10,988 bases of DNA from Oscillospiraceae bacterium (GCA_017411905.1 JAFQPB010000009.1:1-10988); one strand, 5' to 3'. Shown: positions 1 through 7,091, numbered from the stretch's first letter. Translations and numbers: made by a program. The notes: generated by a model not told the origin, from the letters alone.

Positions 1-1350
1 GATGTAAAAGAAAAGCTGCTGCGCTTCGGCCGCGCCGCTGTTGCTGTTGCTACCATACGTGGCAAGTCCTACCTGCAGATTGGCTCTCAGTGTATGGGTA
101 TTGCCGGTTCTATTATGGATCAGAGCGTACTGGAAGAGTACTTCGGTATGCGCGTGGAGTCCGTTGACGAGGTAGAGATCCTCCGCCGTATGGAAGAGGG
201 CATTTACAACGAGGAAGAGTTCCAGAAGGCTCTGGCTTGGACAAAGGAACACTGCAAGGAAGGTCGCGACGACAACCCCGAGGAAGTTGAATTCCTGGGC
301 GAGAAGGTTCGCATTAAGTTCACTCCCGAAGAAAAGGAAAAGCAGTGGGAATTCACCGTTAAGATGTACTGCATCATCAAGGATTTGATGGCAGGCAACC
401 CCAATCTCTCTGACAAGTTCGAGGAAGAAAAGGTTGGTCACAACGCCATCGCCGGTGGCTTCCAGGGTCAGCGTCAGTGGACCGACCATTGGCCCAACTG
501 TGACTATCCCGAAGCCCTACTTTCCTCCTCCTTTGACTACGAGGGTGCTCGTGAGCCCTATACGCTGGCTACTGAGAACGACATTCTCAACGGTATGAGT
601 ATGCTGATGATGCGTCTGCTGACCCATCGTGCACAGATCTTTGCCGATGTCCGTACTTACTGGTCCGGTGAGGCTACTAAGCGCGTTACCGGCTACGATC
701 TTGAGGGCAAGGCCGCAGAGTCTAACGGCATTATCCACCTGCTTAACTCCGGCGCAGCCTGCCTGGACGCTTCCGGTGTCTGCACCGACGAAAACGGCAA
801 TGCCACGATGAAGAAGTGGTGGGAGGTTACCGAGGAAGATATCAAGAAGATGACCGACGCTACCGTATGGTGCGAGGCCGGTCAGGACAACTTCCGTGGC
901 GGCGGCTTCTCCAGCCACTACACCACCAAGGCAGAAATGCCCTGCACCATGATCCGTATGAATCTTGTGAAGGGTCTGGGCCCCGTTCTGCAGATCGCAG
1001 AAGGCTGGACTGTCAACCTGCCCGATGAGGTTTCCGATACCCTGATGGAACGCACCAACCCCACTTGGCCCTGCACTTGGTTCGCACCTCGCTGCGATGG
1101 CAAGGAAGGCTCTCCCTTCAAGACCGCTTATGAGGTTATGATGAACTGGGGTGCCAACCACGGCGCGATCTCCTACGGCCACATCGGCGCTGACCTCATT
1201 ACGATGTGCTCTATGCTGCGCATCCCCGTATGTATGCACAACGTTCCCGAGGACGACATCTACCGTCCCGCTTGCTGGAACGCATTCGGTATGGACAAGG
1301 AAGGCCAGGACTACCGCGCCTGCGCTACTTATGGTCCTATGTATAAGTAA
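1..1350 (+). CDS. fucI: L-fucose isomerase, C-terminal 449 codons (5' end outside window)
   Basis: The enzyme isomerises L-fucose to L-fuculose (family members also accept D-arabinose) in the cytoplasm, using a divalent metal. The frame is open from base 1 to a TAA at 1348-1350. E. coli FucI has 591 residues, so about 140 N-terminal residues lie upstream. The ATG at 94 is internal: the codons before it read RGKSYLQIGSQC, a conserved FucI stretch. From memory of E. coli FucI, the metal ligands Glu337, Asp361 and His528 fall in ATEND, FADVR and WGANHG. All three motifs are here, at codons 574-576 (Glu), 646-648 (Asp) and 1159-1161 (His). The Glu-Asp distance of 24 residues matches exactly. KGLGPVLQIAEGW and the C-terminal GQDYRACATYGPMYK are also family signatures. 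Lysine is almost always AAG, suggesting high expression. It is the first visible gene of a fucI-fucU-permease operon. Confidence 0.97.
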   Translation, partial: DVKEKLLRFGRAAVAVATIRGKSYLQIGSQCMGIAGSIMDQSVLEEYFGMRVESVDEVEILRRMEEGIYNEEEFQKALAWTKEHCKEGRDDNPEEVEFLGEKVRIKFTPEEKEKQWEFTVKMYCIIKDLMAGNPNLSDKFEEEKVGHNAIAGGFQGQRQWTDHWPNCDYPEALLSSSFDYEGAREPYTLATENDILNGMSMLMMRLLTHRAQIFADVRTYWSGEATKRVTGYDLEGKAAESNGIIHLLNSGAACLDASGVCTDENGNATMKKWWEVTEEDIKKMTDATVWCEAGQDNFRGGGFSSHYTTKAEMPCTMIRMNLVKGLGPVLQIAEGWTVNLPDEVSDTLMERTNPTWPCTWFAPRCDGKEGSPFKTAYEVMMNWGANHGAISYGHIGADLITMCSMLRIPVCMHNVPEDDIYRPACWNAFGMDKEGQDYRACATYGPMYK

Positions 1351-1361
1351 TTCCCAAACTA

Positions 1362-1391
1362 AAAAGTGGCGGTCGCAAGATCGCCACTTTT
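1362..1391 (+). promoter_or_regulatory. Perfect 13-bp hairpin with GCAA tetraloop between fucI and fucU
   Basis: AAAAGTGGCGGTC (1362-1374) pairs with GATCGCCACTTTT (1379-1391) around the loop GCAA (1375-1378). All 13 pairs form, one of them G-U. The structure begins 12 bases after the fucI stop and ends 7 bases before the fucU ribosome site. Only four T residues follow and the sequence then reads CC, so it may be a leaky terminator, a 3'-end stabiliser of fucI mRNA, or an RNase processing site. Any of these would set fucU below fucI. Confidence 0.75.
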
Positions 1392-1410
1392 CCAAAACGG
1401 AGGTAATTTT

Positions 1411-1857
1411 ATGCTGAAAAATATCCCTTCTATTCTTTCCCCTGAGCTTTTGAAGGTTCTGTGCGAAATGGGCCATAGTGACCGCATCTGCATCGGTGAC
1501 GGCAACTTCCCCGGCGCAGCCATGGCAAAAGCCAAAGGCGCCATCTTCCTGCGGGCCGACGGCCACGGCGTTCCCGAGCTGCTGGATGCTATTTTGCAAG
1601 TCATCCCCACCGATACCTATGTGGAAAAGCCTGTTATCCTGATGGAAAAGATGGAGTGCGACAAAGATCTCGTCATTCCTGTATGGGAGACCTACAAGGA
1701 AATCGTGGCCAAATATGACGATCGTGGTGCAGATGCTGTAGGTAACATCGACCGCTTCAAGTTCTACGACGAAGCCAAGGACTGCTACTGCGTCATCCAG
1801 ACCGGCGAAACCGCCATTTATGCCAATGTCATCGTCCAAAAGGGCGTTATCAAGTAA
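1411..1857 (+). CDS. fucU: L-fucose mutarotase (RbsD/FucU family)
   Basis: FucU speeds interconversion of the alpha and beta anomers of L-fucose and so feeds the isomerase. The 148-residue product has the usual family length. The N-terminus (MLKNIPSILSPELLKVLCEMGHSD) runs almost residue for residue with E. coli FucU. It keeps the catalytic His22 in MGHSD and the sugar-binding Asp30 in GDGNFP. RADG, the RF-FY pair and TGE-Y-N near the C-terminus are further family marks. The start at 1411 is chosen over an in-frame ATG at 1366 because GGAGG (1399-1403) lies 7 bases upstream, because 1411 matches the family N-terminus, and because the 1366 start lies within the preceding hairpin. The gene sits 60 bases after fucI and 3 bases before the permease. 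The role is secure from family knowledge; activity is not shown here. Confidence 0.95.
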   Translation: MLKNIPSILSPELLKVLCEMGHSDRICIGDGNFPGAAMAKAKGAIFLRADGHGVPELLDAILQVIPTDTYVEKPVILMEKMECDKDLVIPVWETYKEIVAKYDDRGADAVGNIDRFKFYDEAKDCYCVIQTGETAIYANVIVQKGVIK

Positions 1858-1860
1858 TTT

Positions 1861-2784
1861 ATGGGAACGGTGCTTTCTGTCGCCTCCACCGCCTTGCCGG
1901 TCTTTGTGGCACTGGGCATCGGTGCGCTGTGTCGCAGCCGGGGTTTTCTGACCCAAGACGGTGTAGAGACGCTGAAAAAGGTGGTCATCCATCTAACACT
2001 CCCCTTTGTCCTTTTCAGTTCTTTCGCCACGGCATCCTATTCCCTTTCCGCCATATTGCTACCGGTGATCATTTTTACTTCCTGCTGCGCAATGCTGGCG
2101 GCAGGCTTCCTGCTGACAAAAATCAGCAAATCCGGCAGCAAGACCGCGCCCTTTATTACCTCCGGCTTTGAAGCAGGCATGCTGGGCTTTTCTCTGTTCG
2201 GACTGTTGTTTCCGGACAAAAGCCTTTCCGCTTTTGCAATGCTTTCTTTGGGGCAGGAGATCTTCGTCTTTACGGTTTACAAAGCTTTACTGACCGGTTG
2301 TTTCAGCCCCAAAGCTTTGGTAAAAGACATCTTTACATCTCCCCTGCTGATCGCCGTTATTTCCGGTCTTATCGTAGGCGCAAGCGGTCTTTATGATCTT
2401 TTTCGGGCTTGGGGTGTGAGCACTGTCATCGAATCTGTCACAGATTTCCTTTCCGCTCCCACCGGCACGATCATCCTCTTTGCCGTGGGCTTCGATCTTG
2501 TCTTTAAAGAAATCAATTGGAAGAAAACAGGCAGTTTGGTGTTCCTTCGCTTAGTAATTGCCGGTGGTATGCTGGGTATTTTGACGCTTGTAAACCGCAC
2601 CTTGTTGGAAGGCATGATGTTCGAAGGCGCACTCATTGTGCTGTTCATTCTGCCGCCGCCTTACATTATCCCCATTTTCTCCACTGAAAATGAGGAGCGG
2701 GTACATATCTCCTCCGCGCTTTCCGTGCTGACGTTGATTACTATGCTCTTATTTGCTCTTTGCTCTATTCTGTTTTCTATATAA
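1861..2784 (+). CDS. AEC-family permease (auxin efflux carrier family) in the fucose operon
   Basis: This 307-residue hydrophobic protein resembles the AEC (PF03547) transporters, which typically have about 10 membrane helices and carry organic anions or small metabolites. Visible features are long hydrophobic segments from the N-terminus (ALPVFVALGIGALCRSRGFL), the KKVVIHLTLPFVLFSSF segment typical of the first half, a polar central loop, and a second half ending in LPPPYIIPIF followed by a last helix. The ATG lies 3 bases after the fucU stop. The nearest purine run (AGGG, 1841-1844) is 16 bases away, too far for a good ribosome site, so translation probably depends on coupling to fucU. Context suggests transport of fucose, fuculose or a product of the pathway, but no residue seen here tells substrate or direction. 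The family call is firm; the substrate is inference. Confidence 0.88.
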   Translation: MGTVLSVASTALPVFVALGIGALCRSRGFLTQDGVETLKKVVIHLTLPFVLFSSFATASYSLSAILLPVIIFTSCCAMLAAGFLLTKISKSGSKTAPFITSGFEAGMLGFSLFGLLFPDKSLSAFAMLSLGQEIFVFTVYKALLTGCFSPKALVKDIFTSPLLIAVISGLIVGASGLYDLFRAWGVSTVIESVTDFLSAPTGTIILFAVGFDLVFKEINWKKTGSLVFLRLVIAGGMLGILTLVNRTLLEGMMFEGALIVLFILPPPYIIPIFSTENEERVHISSALSVLTLITMLLFALCSILFSI

Positions 2785-2826
2785 AAATAGCCTGATGCAG
2801 AAAGATTTCTGCGTCAGGCTATTTTT
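2783..2826. terminator. Bidirectional intrinsic terminator shared by the permease and degV genes
   Basis: AAAAATAGCCTGATGCAGAAA pairs with the stretch ending TCAGGCTATTTTT. The stem is about 20 bp with one T-G wobble and a very short loop at about 2803-2806. It has an A-run on the left and a T-run on the right, so it can stop transcription in both directions. It begins inside the TAA of the permease (2782-2784) and ends inside the stop codon of the opposing degV-family gene (2825-2827). Confidence 0.93.
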
Positions 2827-3694
2827 ATCTTTCCTCGCCAAAGAAATACAGCGCCAGCATACCCGGCCCAACATGAGAGCCGGTAAAGGGCTCATGGGGA
2901 CAAATAATCAGCTCTTTCGGCTTGCATATCTCGCACACCCGCCTGCCAAGCTCCTCCGCTTCCTCCAAGCAATCACCATGAGAAATGGCTATTCTTTGAT
3001 TTTGCGCATCGATGGCACGGTTACGGTAAATATCCAAGATCGCCTCTATGGCCTTTTTTCTGCCCCGGCATTTACTGAGTGCCACAATATGGCCGGTAGG
3101 GTCGCCCCACAAAAGGGGCTTAATGTTGAGAATCGTACCGATCGCGGCGGTTGCACCGCTGACCCGGCCTGTACGCTTCAGGAAGTTGAGATCATCCACC
3201 GTAAATATCTGCAAAAGATGCTTCACTTCCACATCCAAAATCTCTCCGGCTTCCAAGGCCGACTTGCCCTCATTTCGGAGATCTGCCGCCCGGCAGGCCA
3301 GCAATCCCGGGCCAAAGGCCGCACCCAAGGAATCCACCACCCTGACAGTCTGTCCGGGAAATTCTTCCATAAGCTCCTGCGCAGCAATTTTCCCCGCCTG
3401 CAATGTACCGCTGACACCGGAGGACAGTCCAACATAAACGATATCCTTACCCTTTTCCAGTTCCGGGCGGAAATGATCCATAAACAGTTGACTGTTTATC
3501 AAGCTGGTCTTCATCACCGCACCGGCACGGAGCCTGTTATAATAGGCGTGGGTATCGAAGGCCTCCAGATCCCCATCAAACACACCCGGTTCTCCATCCA
3601 GCATATAGCTGCAAGGCAGAACGCGGATGTCCAGCTCCTGTAAAAGATTATTGGGAAGATTGGAGCAGCCGTCAGTAAATACAGTATAGGACAT
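2825..3694 (-). CDS. DegV family (FakB-like) fatty-acid-binding protein
   Basis: DegV/FakB proteins bind one long-chain fatty acid in a buried pocket; FakB members present it to the kinase FakA for phosphorylation. The 289-residue product has the family length. It shows VFTDGCSNLP (residues 5-14, the DegV TDSxxDLP motif with Cys at position 10), KTS at 62-64, LSSGVSGT at 90-97, and ISHGD near the C-terminus. The last three correspond to fatty-acid carboxylate-binding regions in FakB. The start at 3694 is chosen because AAGGAGG lies just upstream and a sigma-A promoter at 3725-3753 would be inside any longer reading frame. An in-frame ATG at 3766 is therefore rejected. No fakA is visible in the window. 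The gene is divergent from the acyltransferase-like/ligase operon. The family call is firm; which lipid it binds is unknown. Confidence 0.93.
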   Translation of the reverse strand: MSYTVFTDGCSNLPNNLLQELDIRVLPCSYMLDGEPGVFDGDLEAFDTHAYYNRLRAGAVMKTSLINSQLFMDHFRPELEKGKDIVYVGLSSGVSGTLQAGKIAAQELMEEFPGQTVRVVDSLGAAFGPGLLACRAADLRNEGKSALEAGEILDVEVKHLLQIFTVDDLNFLKRTGRVSGATAAIGTILNIKPLLWGDPTGHIVALSKCRGRKKAIEAILDIYRNRAIDAQNQRIAISHGDCLEEAEELGRRVCEICKPKELIICPHEPFTGSHVGPGMLALYFFGEER

Positions 3695-3724
3695 AGAAGC
3701 CTCCTTATAGGTCTTGTTTGTATT

Positions 3725-3753
3725 ATTATACATAAATTGTATGTGAAACGCAA
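3725..3753 (-). promoter_or_regulatory. Sigma-A promoter of the degV-family gene
   Basis: On the minus strand TTGCGT (3753-3748) and a perfect TATAAT (3730-3725) are separated by 17 bases. The start would be near 3718, giving a leader of about 24 bases. A small dyad, ATACA-N5-TGTAT (3728-3742), overlaps the -10 box and could be an operator or simply A/T-rich sequence. Confidence 0.75.
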
Positions 3754-3827
3754 GTTTTTTCTGCACTTACCGGCAATTATATCCCACCAACAGGGCGAAC
3801 AAACAGGGCGATTATTGGAGTTTTTTC

Positions 3828-3856
3828 TTGAATAATTTGTAAACATATGTTACAAT
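3828..3856 (+). promoter_or_regulatory. Sigma-A promoter of the acyltransferase-like/ligase operon
   Basis: TTGAAT (3828-3833) and TACAAT (3851-3856) are separated by exactly 17 bases, which predicts a start near 3863 and a leader of about 41 bases. The ribosome site AGGAGAG (3891-3897) lies 6 bases before the ATG at 3904. A short GGGC/GCCC hairpin (3869-3883) could form in the leader. Confidence 0.78.
3837..3855. promoter_or_regulatory. Candidate operator TTGTAA-N7-TTACAA inside the promoter
   Basis: A perfect 6-bp inverted repeat with a 7-base centre (ACATATG, itself nearly symmetric) fills the spacer and covers five bases of the -10 box. A protein bound here would block RNA polymerase directly. 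The shape suits a small dimeric repressor of TetR or GntR type, but no such regulator gene lies beside it. Confidence 0.5.
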
Positions 3857-3903
3857 TATGTGGATATTGGGCAAAAACCGCCCGCTAAAAAGGAGAGAAA
3901 ATA

Positions 3904-4767
3904 ATGGGTAAAAAGTTTGGAGACAGAAAAGACGGCTATAAGCTGAAGAAAATCCACTCTATGCACGTAATTATGCCCCTGATATTCCCCACCCGCTGCG
4001 ACAACGAAGCCTTTATCAGCCAGCGCATTGACCTGACTAAGGTCAATACCTACCTTGCCCAAAAGAACGCAGAAAACCCTGAATACCGCTATAACCTCTT
4101 TCAGGTCATCGTCACCGCTGTACTGAAAACGATGGTTTTACGGCCAAAAATGAACCGTTTTATTGCCAATAACACCATGTATATGCACAAGGAGACCTCT
4201 GCCTCCTTTACCGTCAAGAAGGTATTTTCCGACGACGGTGCGGAAGCCTTGGCGCAGGTGAAGGTAAACGGTGACGAAACCATTGACGACATTCACAACG
4301 AAATTTACCGTCAGGTGTCTTTCTGCCGCAGTGATAAATTAGACGGCGGCACAGAAAGCCTCAATGCCGTTGCCAGCCTCCCCGGCTTTTTGACCAAGTT
4401 TGTAGGCGCGGTTGCCCGCTGGGCGGATCGCCACGGCTGGATGCCGAAGGATGTTACCGACGGTGATCCCTTCTACGGCTCCGTTTACCTTTCCAACCTC
4501 GGCTCTATTAAACTGCAGGCCGGCTATCACCATTTAGCAAACTGGGGTACCTGCTCCGTATTTTGCACCATCGGTGAAAAGAAAAAGCGTCCTTTCTACA
4601 ACGAGGACGGCACCAGCGAGATCAGAGAGTGCGTGGACTTGGGCCTTACCATTGACGAGCGCATTGCCGACGGTTACTATTATTCCCGCACCGTCAAGCT
4701 TCTTAAAACTCTGATCGAAAATCCCGAGCTTTTGGAAAAGCCCCTTAGCGAGGAGGTGGACTACTGA
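3904..4767 (+). CDS. Stand-alone E2/CAT-fold acyltransferase-like protein with the catalytic His replaced by Glu
   Basis: The 287-residue protein resembles the catalytic domain of 2-oxo acid dehydrogenase E2 (CoA-dependent acyltransferase superfamily, PF00198). It has no lipoyl or subunit-binding domain. The C-terminal third carries the signatures: VYLSNLGSIKL (E2: FTISNLG), then TIGEKKKRP (E2: GVGAIRKRP), then IDERIADG and an amphipathic LKTLIENPELL end. In E2 and chloramphenicol acetyltransferase the motif is HxxxDG, with His as general base. Here residue 252 is Glu (codon GAG, 4657-4659), while Asp256 and Gly257 remain. It may therefore use altered chemistry or act as a non-catalytic partner. 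Its TGA overlaps the ATG of the ligase gene by one base, so the two are coupled. The fold call is strong; substrate and activity are not known. From memory, similar Glu variants occur in other clostridial proteins. Confidence 0.82.
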   Translation: MGKKFGDRKDGYKLKKIHSMHVIMPLIFPTRCDNEAFISQRIDLTKVNTYLAQKNAENPEYRYNLFQVIVTAVLKTMVLRPKMNRFIANNTMYMHKETSASFTVKKVFSDDGAEALAQVKVNGDETIDDIHNEIYRQVSFCRSDKLDGGTESLNAVASLPGFLTKFVGAVARWADRHGWMPKDVTDGDPFYGSVYLSNLGSIKLQAGYHHLANWGTCSVFCTIGEKKKRPFYNEDGTSEIRECVDLGLTIDERIADGYYYSRTVKLLKTLIENPELLEKPLSEEVDY

Positions 4768-6485
4768 TGATCACCGCCAAAACACCTTGGAAGGATTCCT
4801 TAGGCGATGTGCCTATGCACCTTGACTATTTCGACGGCACGATGTGTGAAGCCATCGAAAAGGTAGCAGCGCAGCATCCCGATGCCGTCGCCTTTGATTT
4901 TATGGGTAAGTCTACCACCTACCGCGAGCTTGTGAAAAATATCCATATTTGCGCAAAATCCCTGAAGGCAATGGGTGTCCGGGAAAACGACAAAGTCACC
5001 ATCGCGATGCCCAACTGTCCCCAGTCCATCTACTTTTTCTATGCCATCAACTGCATCGGCGGTATCTGCAATATGATCCACCCCCTATCTGCCGAGAAGG
5101 AGATTGAATTTTACTTAAACGAGTCTGACAGTGTCCTTGCCATTACCTTAGATCAATTCTACGGCAAGTTTGCCCGTGTCCGCGGTAACACCAAGCTAAA
5201 CAATTTGGTAATCGCCAGCATTAAGGATGCCCTCTCCCCTGTTATGCAGCTCGGCTATGCGCTGACACAGGGCAGAAAAATCAAGAAAATCCCTGCCGAT
5301 GCCCCCATCGTTCGATGGAAGGATTTCTTAAAGCTGGGCGCAAGCACCGATGAGAATTTCCGTGTTGCCCGAAACAGCGAAGACCCCGCCGTCATCCTCT
5401 ATTCCGGCGGCACCACCGGCACCACCAAGGGCATCGTGCTTTCCAACCGCAATTTTAACGCCCTTGGCGCGCAGATCGGTGCCACCACTCCGATGTTCCG
5501 CCCCGGTGACAAGATGCTGGCCGCAATGCCTATATTCCACGGCTTTGGCCTTGGCGTTTGCATCCACAGTATGCTCTTTAATGGCGGCCGCTGTATCTTA
5601 GTGCCCAAATTCACTCCCAAGACCTACGCAAAAGACCTTGTGAAGCACCGCTGCAATTTCATTGCCGGTGTTCCCACCCTCTACGAAGCCCTTTTGCGGC
5701 TGCCAGATATGGATGGCGCAGACCTGAGCTGCCTGAAAGGCGTATTCTCCGGCGGCGACAGTCTTTCCATTGAGCTGAAAAAGAAATTTGACAAATTCCT
5801 CTATGACCACAAGGCCACCATTCAGGTGCGGGAGGGCTACGGCACCACCGAAACCGTCACCGCCTGCTGCCTGACCCCCACCCATATTTATAAGGAAGGC
5901 TCTATCGGCCTTCCCTTCCCCGATACATATATTAAGATCGTAGAACCGGGCACCGACAAAGAGCTGCCCTATGGCCAGGAGGGCGAAATTTTACTGGCCG
6001 GCCCCACCGTGATGAAGGAGTATATGCACCATCCCGAGGAGACTGCACAAACTCTCCGTACCCACGCAGACGGTCTGACTTGGGTCTACACCGGTGACCT
6101 TGGCACTATGGACGAGCAGGGTTTCGTCTATTTTAAGGGCCGCGCCAAGCGGATGATCATCACCTCCGGCTATAATGTCTACCCCGCCCAGATTGAAAAC
6201 ATCTTGGACGCCCACGAACTGGTACAAATGAGCTGTGTCATTGGCATCCCCGACTCCTACAAGATGCAAAAGGTCAAAGCCTTCGTAAAGCTTGTGCCCG
6301 AGGCGCAGGCAAACGAGGAGACAAAGCAAATTCTTCTTGCCTACTGCCGCAAGCACGTAGCAAAATACGCTATGCCCTGCGACATCGTCTTCAAGGACGA
6401 AATGCCCAAGACCTTGGTGGGCAAGGTTGCCTACCGCGTCCTCGAGGAGGAAGAATTGGCCAAGCTCCAAACTGCCCAATCATAA
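4767..6485 (+). CDS. AMP-forming acyl-CoA synthetase/ligase-like enzyme (class I adenylate-forming)
   Basis: The enzyme should activate a carboxylic acid with ATP to acyl-AMP and then probably to acyl-CoA. At 572 residues it is full length, and the core motifs are intact. These are the phosphate-binding loop YSGGTTGTTKG (212-222), GYGTTE ending at Glu362, YTGDLG with the ribose-binding Asp444, FKGRAKRMI with Arg459, and the C-terminal lysine in KTLVGKVAYR (Lys553). SGYNVYPAQIE marks the hinge to the C-terminal domain. There is no carrier-protein domain or membrane segment. The start at 4767 overlaps the preceding stop (TGATG) and has AGGAGG (4751-4756) 10 bases upstream. The motifs suit medium- to long-chain fatty-acid or aryl-acid ligases, but the chain length cannot be read. 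Pairing with the E2-like protein suggests that the acyl product, or the choice of acid, involves that protein; this is inference. Confidence 0.92.
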   Translation: MITAKTPWKDSLGDVPMHLDYFDGTMCEAIEKVAAQHPDAVAFDFMGKSTTYRELVKNIHICAKSLKAMGVRENDKVTIAMPNCPQSIYFFYAINCIGGICNMIHPLSAEKEIEFYLNESDSVLAITLDQFYGKFARVRGNTKLNNLVIASIKDALSPVMQLGYALTQGRKIKKIPADAPIVRWKDFLKLGASTDENFRVARNSEDPAVILYSGGTTGTTKGIVLSNRNFNALGAQIGATTPMFRPGDKMLAAMPIFHGFGLGVCIHSMLFNGGRCILVPKFTPKTYAKDLVKHRCNFIAGVPTLYEALLRLPDMDGADLSCLKGVFSGGDSLSIELKKKFDKFLYDHKATIQVREGYGTTETVTACCLTPTHIYKEGSIGLPFPDTYIKIVEPGTDKELPYGQEGEILLAGPTVMKEYMHHPEETAQTLRTHADGLTWVYTGDLGTMDEQGFVYFKGRAKRMIITSGYNVYPAQIENILDAHELVQMSCVIGIPDSYKMQKVKAFVKLVPEAQANEETKQILLAYCRKHVAKYAMPCDIVFKDEMPKTLVGKVAYRVLEEEELAKLQTAQS

Positions 6486-6486
6486 C

Positions 6487-6520
6487 AAAAATCTGCGAGC
6501 CATTTTGCTCGCAGATTTTT
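6487..6520. terminator. Bidirectional intrinsic terminator shared by the ligase and DUF1836 genes
   Basis: AAAAATCTGCGAGC (6487-6500) pairs perfectly with GCTCGCAGATTTTT (6507-6520) around the loop CATTTT. A- and T-runs on the two sides allow termination in both directions. It begins one base after the ligase stop codon and ends in the first base of the opposing gene's stop codon. Confidence 0.94.
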
Positions 6521-7038
6521 TATGCATCTTCCTTTTTCTCACTTTGTAGCTGCTGCATCTGCGCAAACCGTTTGCGCAGGCAAACAGTGTGGGCGACCGC
6601 AACAACGGTATTATGGAGCATAATCTTTTCCTCAGCCTCTCCTGCAGGCAATGCCGGAATTTCCTCTCCCGCATCGATTGCAGAGAGCATATGCTCCAGC
6701 GTACCGCAAAAATAATCATAGGCGACCTGCACTTCACAAACTTCCTTCTGAATCTGGAACATCAGGCGAATATCCTCCATAGTCAGAACAGTTTTTACTG
6801 CCGTGATATAGATGAGACAGGCGATCTGCTCCCGGCTGTACTGCTTCTTGACCGGATTGGTAACCATCCCACGCTTTACATAGTTGGAGATCATCGATGC
6901 CGTAATCGCGCCATCCATAATCGGCGTAAAGCATTCCCCGATATACCGGGTAACCTGCTCCAAATAAAGACCCACATTGGGAATTTCCTGATAGCGCGGC
7001 ATACGGAAAGCCTGCATATTTTGTACCTTTTCGCTCAT
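6520..7038 (-). CDS. DUF1836 domain protein, probable MerR-like DNA-binding regulator
   Basis: The 172-residue product matches the DUF1836 family (PF08876) as I recognise it. It has MPRYQEIPNVGLYLEQVTRYI (13-33), then a helix-turn-helix-like segment ITASMISNYVKRGMV (45-59) and NPVKKQYSREQIA (61-73), as in the start of MerR-type winged helices. The C-terminal half is helical and could dimerise or sense a signal, but no ligand motif is visible. The ATG at 7038 is chosen over GTG codons at 7044 and 7047 because AAGGAG (minus strand, 7052-7047) sits 8 bases before it, whereas the GTG codons abut that site. The gene has its own strong promoter, enclosed by a perfect 12-bp inverted repeat that suggests autoregulation. 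It is divergent from the hemolysin-III gene, which it may also control. What it senses is unknown. Confidence 0.87.
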   Translation of the reverse strand: MSEKVQNMQAFRMPRYQEIPNVGLYLEQVTRYIGECFTPIMDGAITASMISNYVKRGMVTNPVKKQYSREQIACLIYITAVKTVLTMEDIRLMFQIQKEVCEVQVAYDYFCGTLEHMLSAIDAGEEIPALPAGEAEEKIMLHNTVVAVAHTVCLRKRFAQMQQLQSEKKEDA

Positions 7039-7053
7039 TTTCACCACTCCTTA

Positions 7054-7091
7054 TTGACTTTTATTATACATTAAAGGTAAATAAAAGTCAA
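7054..7091. promoter_or_regulatory. 12-bp perfect inverted repeat enclosing the DUF1836 promoter (candidate autoregulatory operator)
   Basis: TTGACTTTTATT (7054-7065) and AATAAAAGTCAA (7080-7091) are exact reverse complements with a 14-base centre. The right arm supplies the minus-strand -35 box and the left arm overlaps the -10 box and the likely start point. Because only its edge would be transcribed, it is more likely a DNA operator than an RNA hairpin. The arm centres are 26 bp apart, about 2.5 helical turns. Confidence 0.7.
7063..7091 (-). promoter_or_regulatory. Sigma-A promoter of the DUF1836 gene
   Basis: On the minus strand TTGACT (7091-7086) and TATAAT (7068-7063) are 17 bases apart, matching the consensus at 11 of 12 positions. 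The predicted start near 7056 leaves a leader of about 18 bases carrying AAGGAG. Confidence 0.88.

Noticed and set aside
517..1992. A 491-codon open frame on the minus strand across fucI and fucU.
   Set aside because: It is antisense to two confidently identified genes, has no ribosome site or recognisable domain, and arises from the biased codon use of fucI.
2753..3643. A 296-codon open frame on the plus strand across the degV-family gene.
   Set aside because: It starts inside the permease gene, runs through the bidirectional terminator and is antisense to the clear DegV protein.
3692..3766. Longer start for the degV-family gene (ATG at 3766).
   Set aside because: The promoter -35 and -10 boxes lie within that extension and the strong AAGGAGG serves the ATG at 3694.
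3776..3804. A second minus-strand TATAAT (3781-3776) as an extra degV promoter.
   Set aside because: The -35 position reads GTTTGT and there is no extended -10 motif, so support is too weak.
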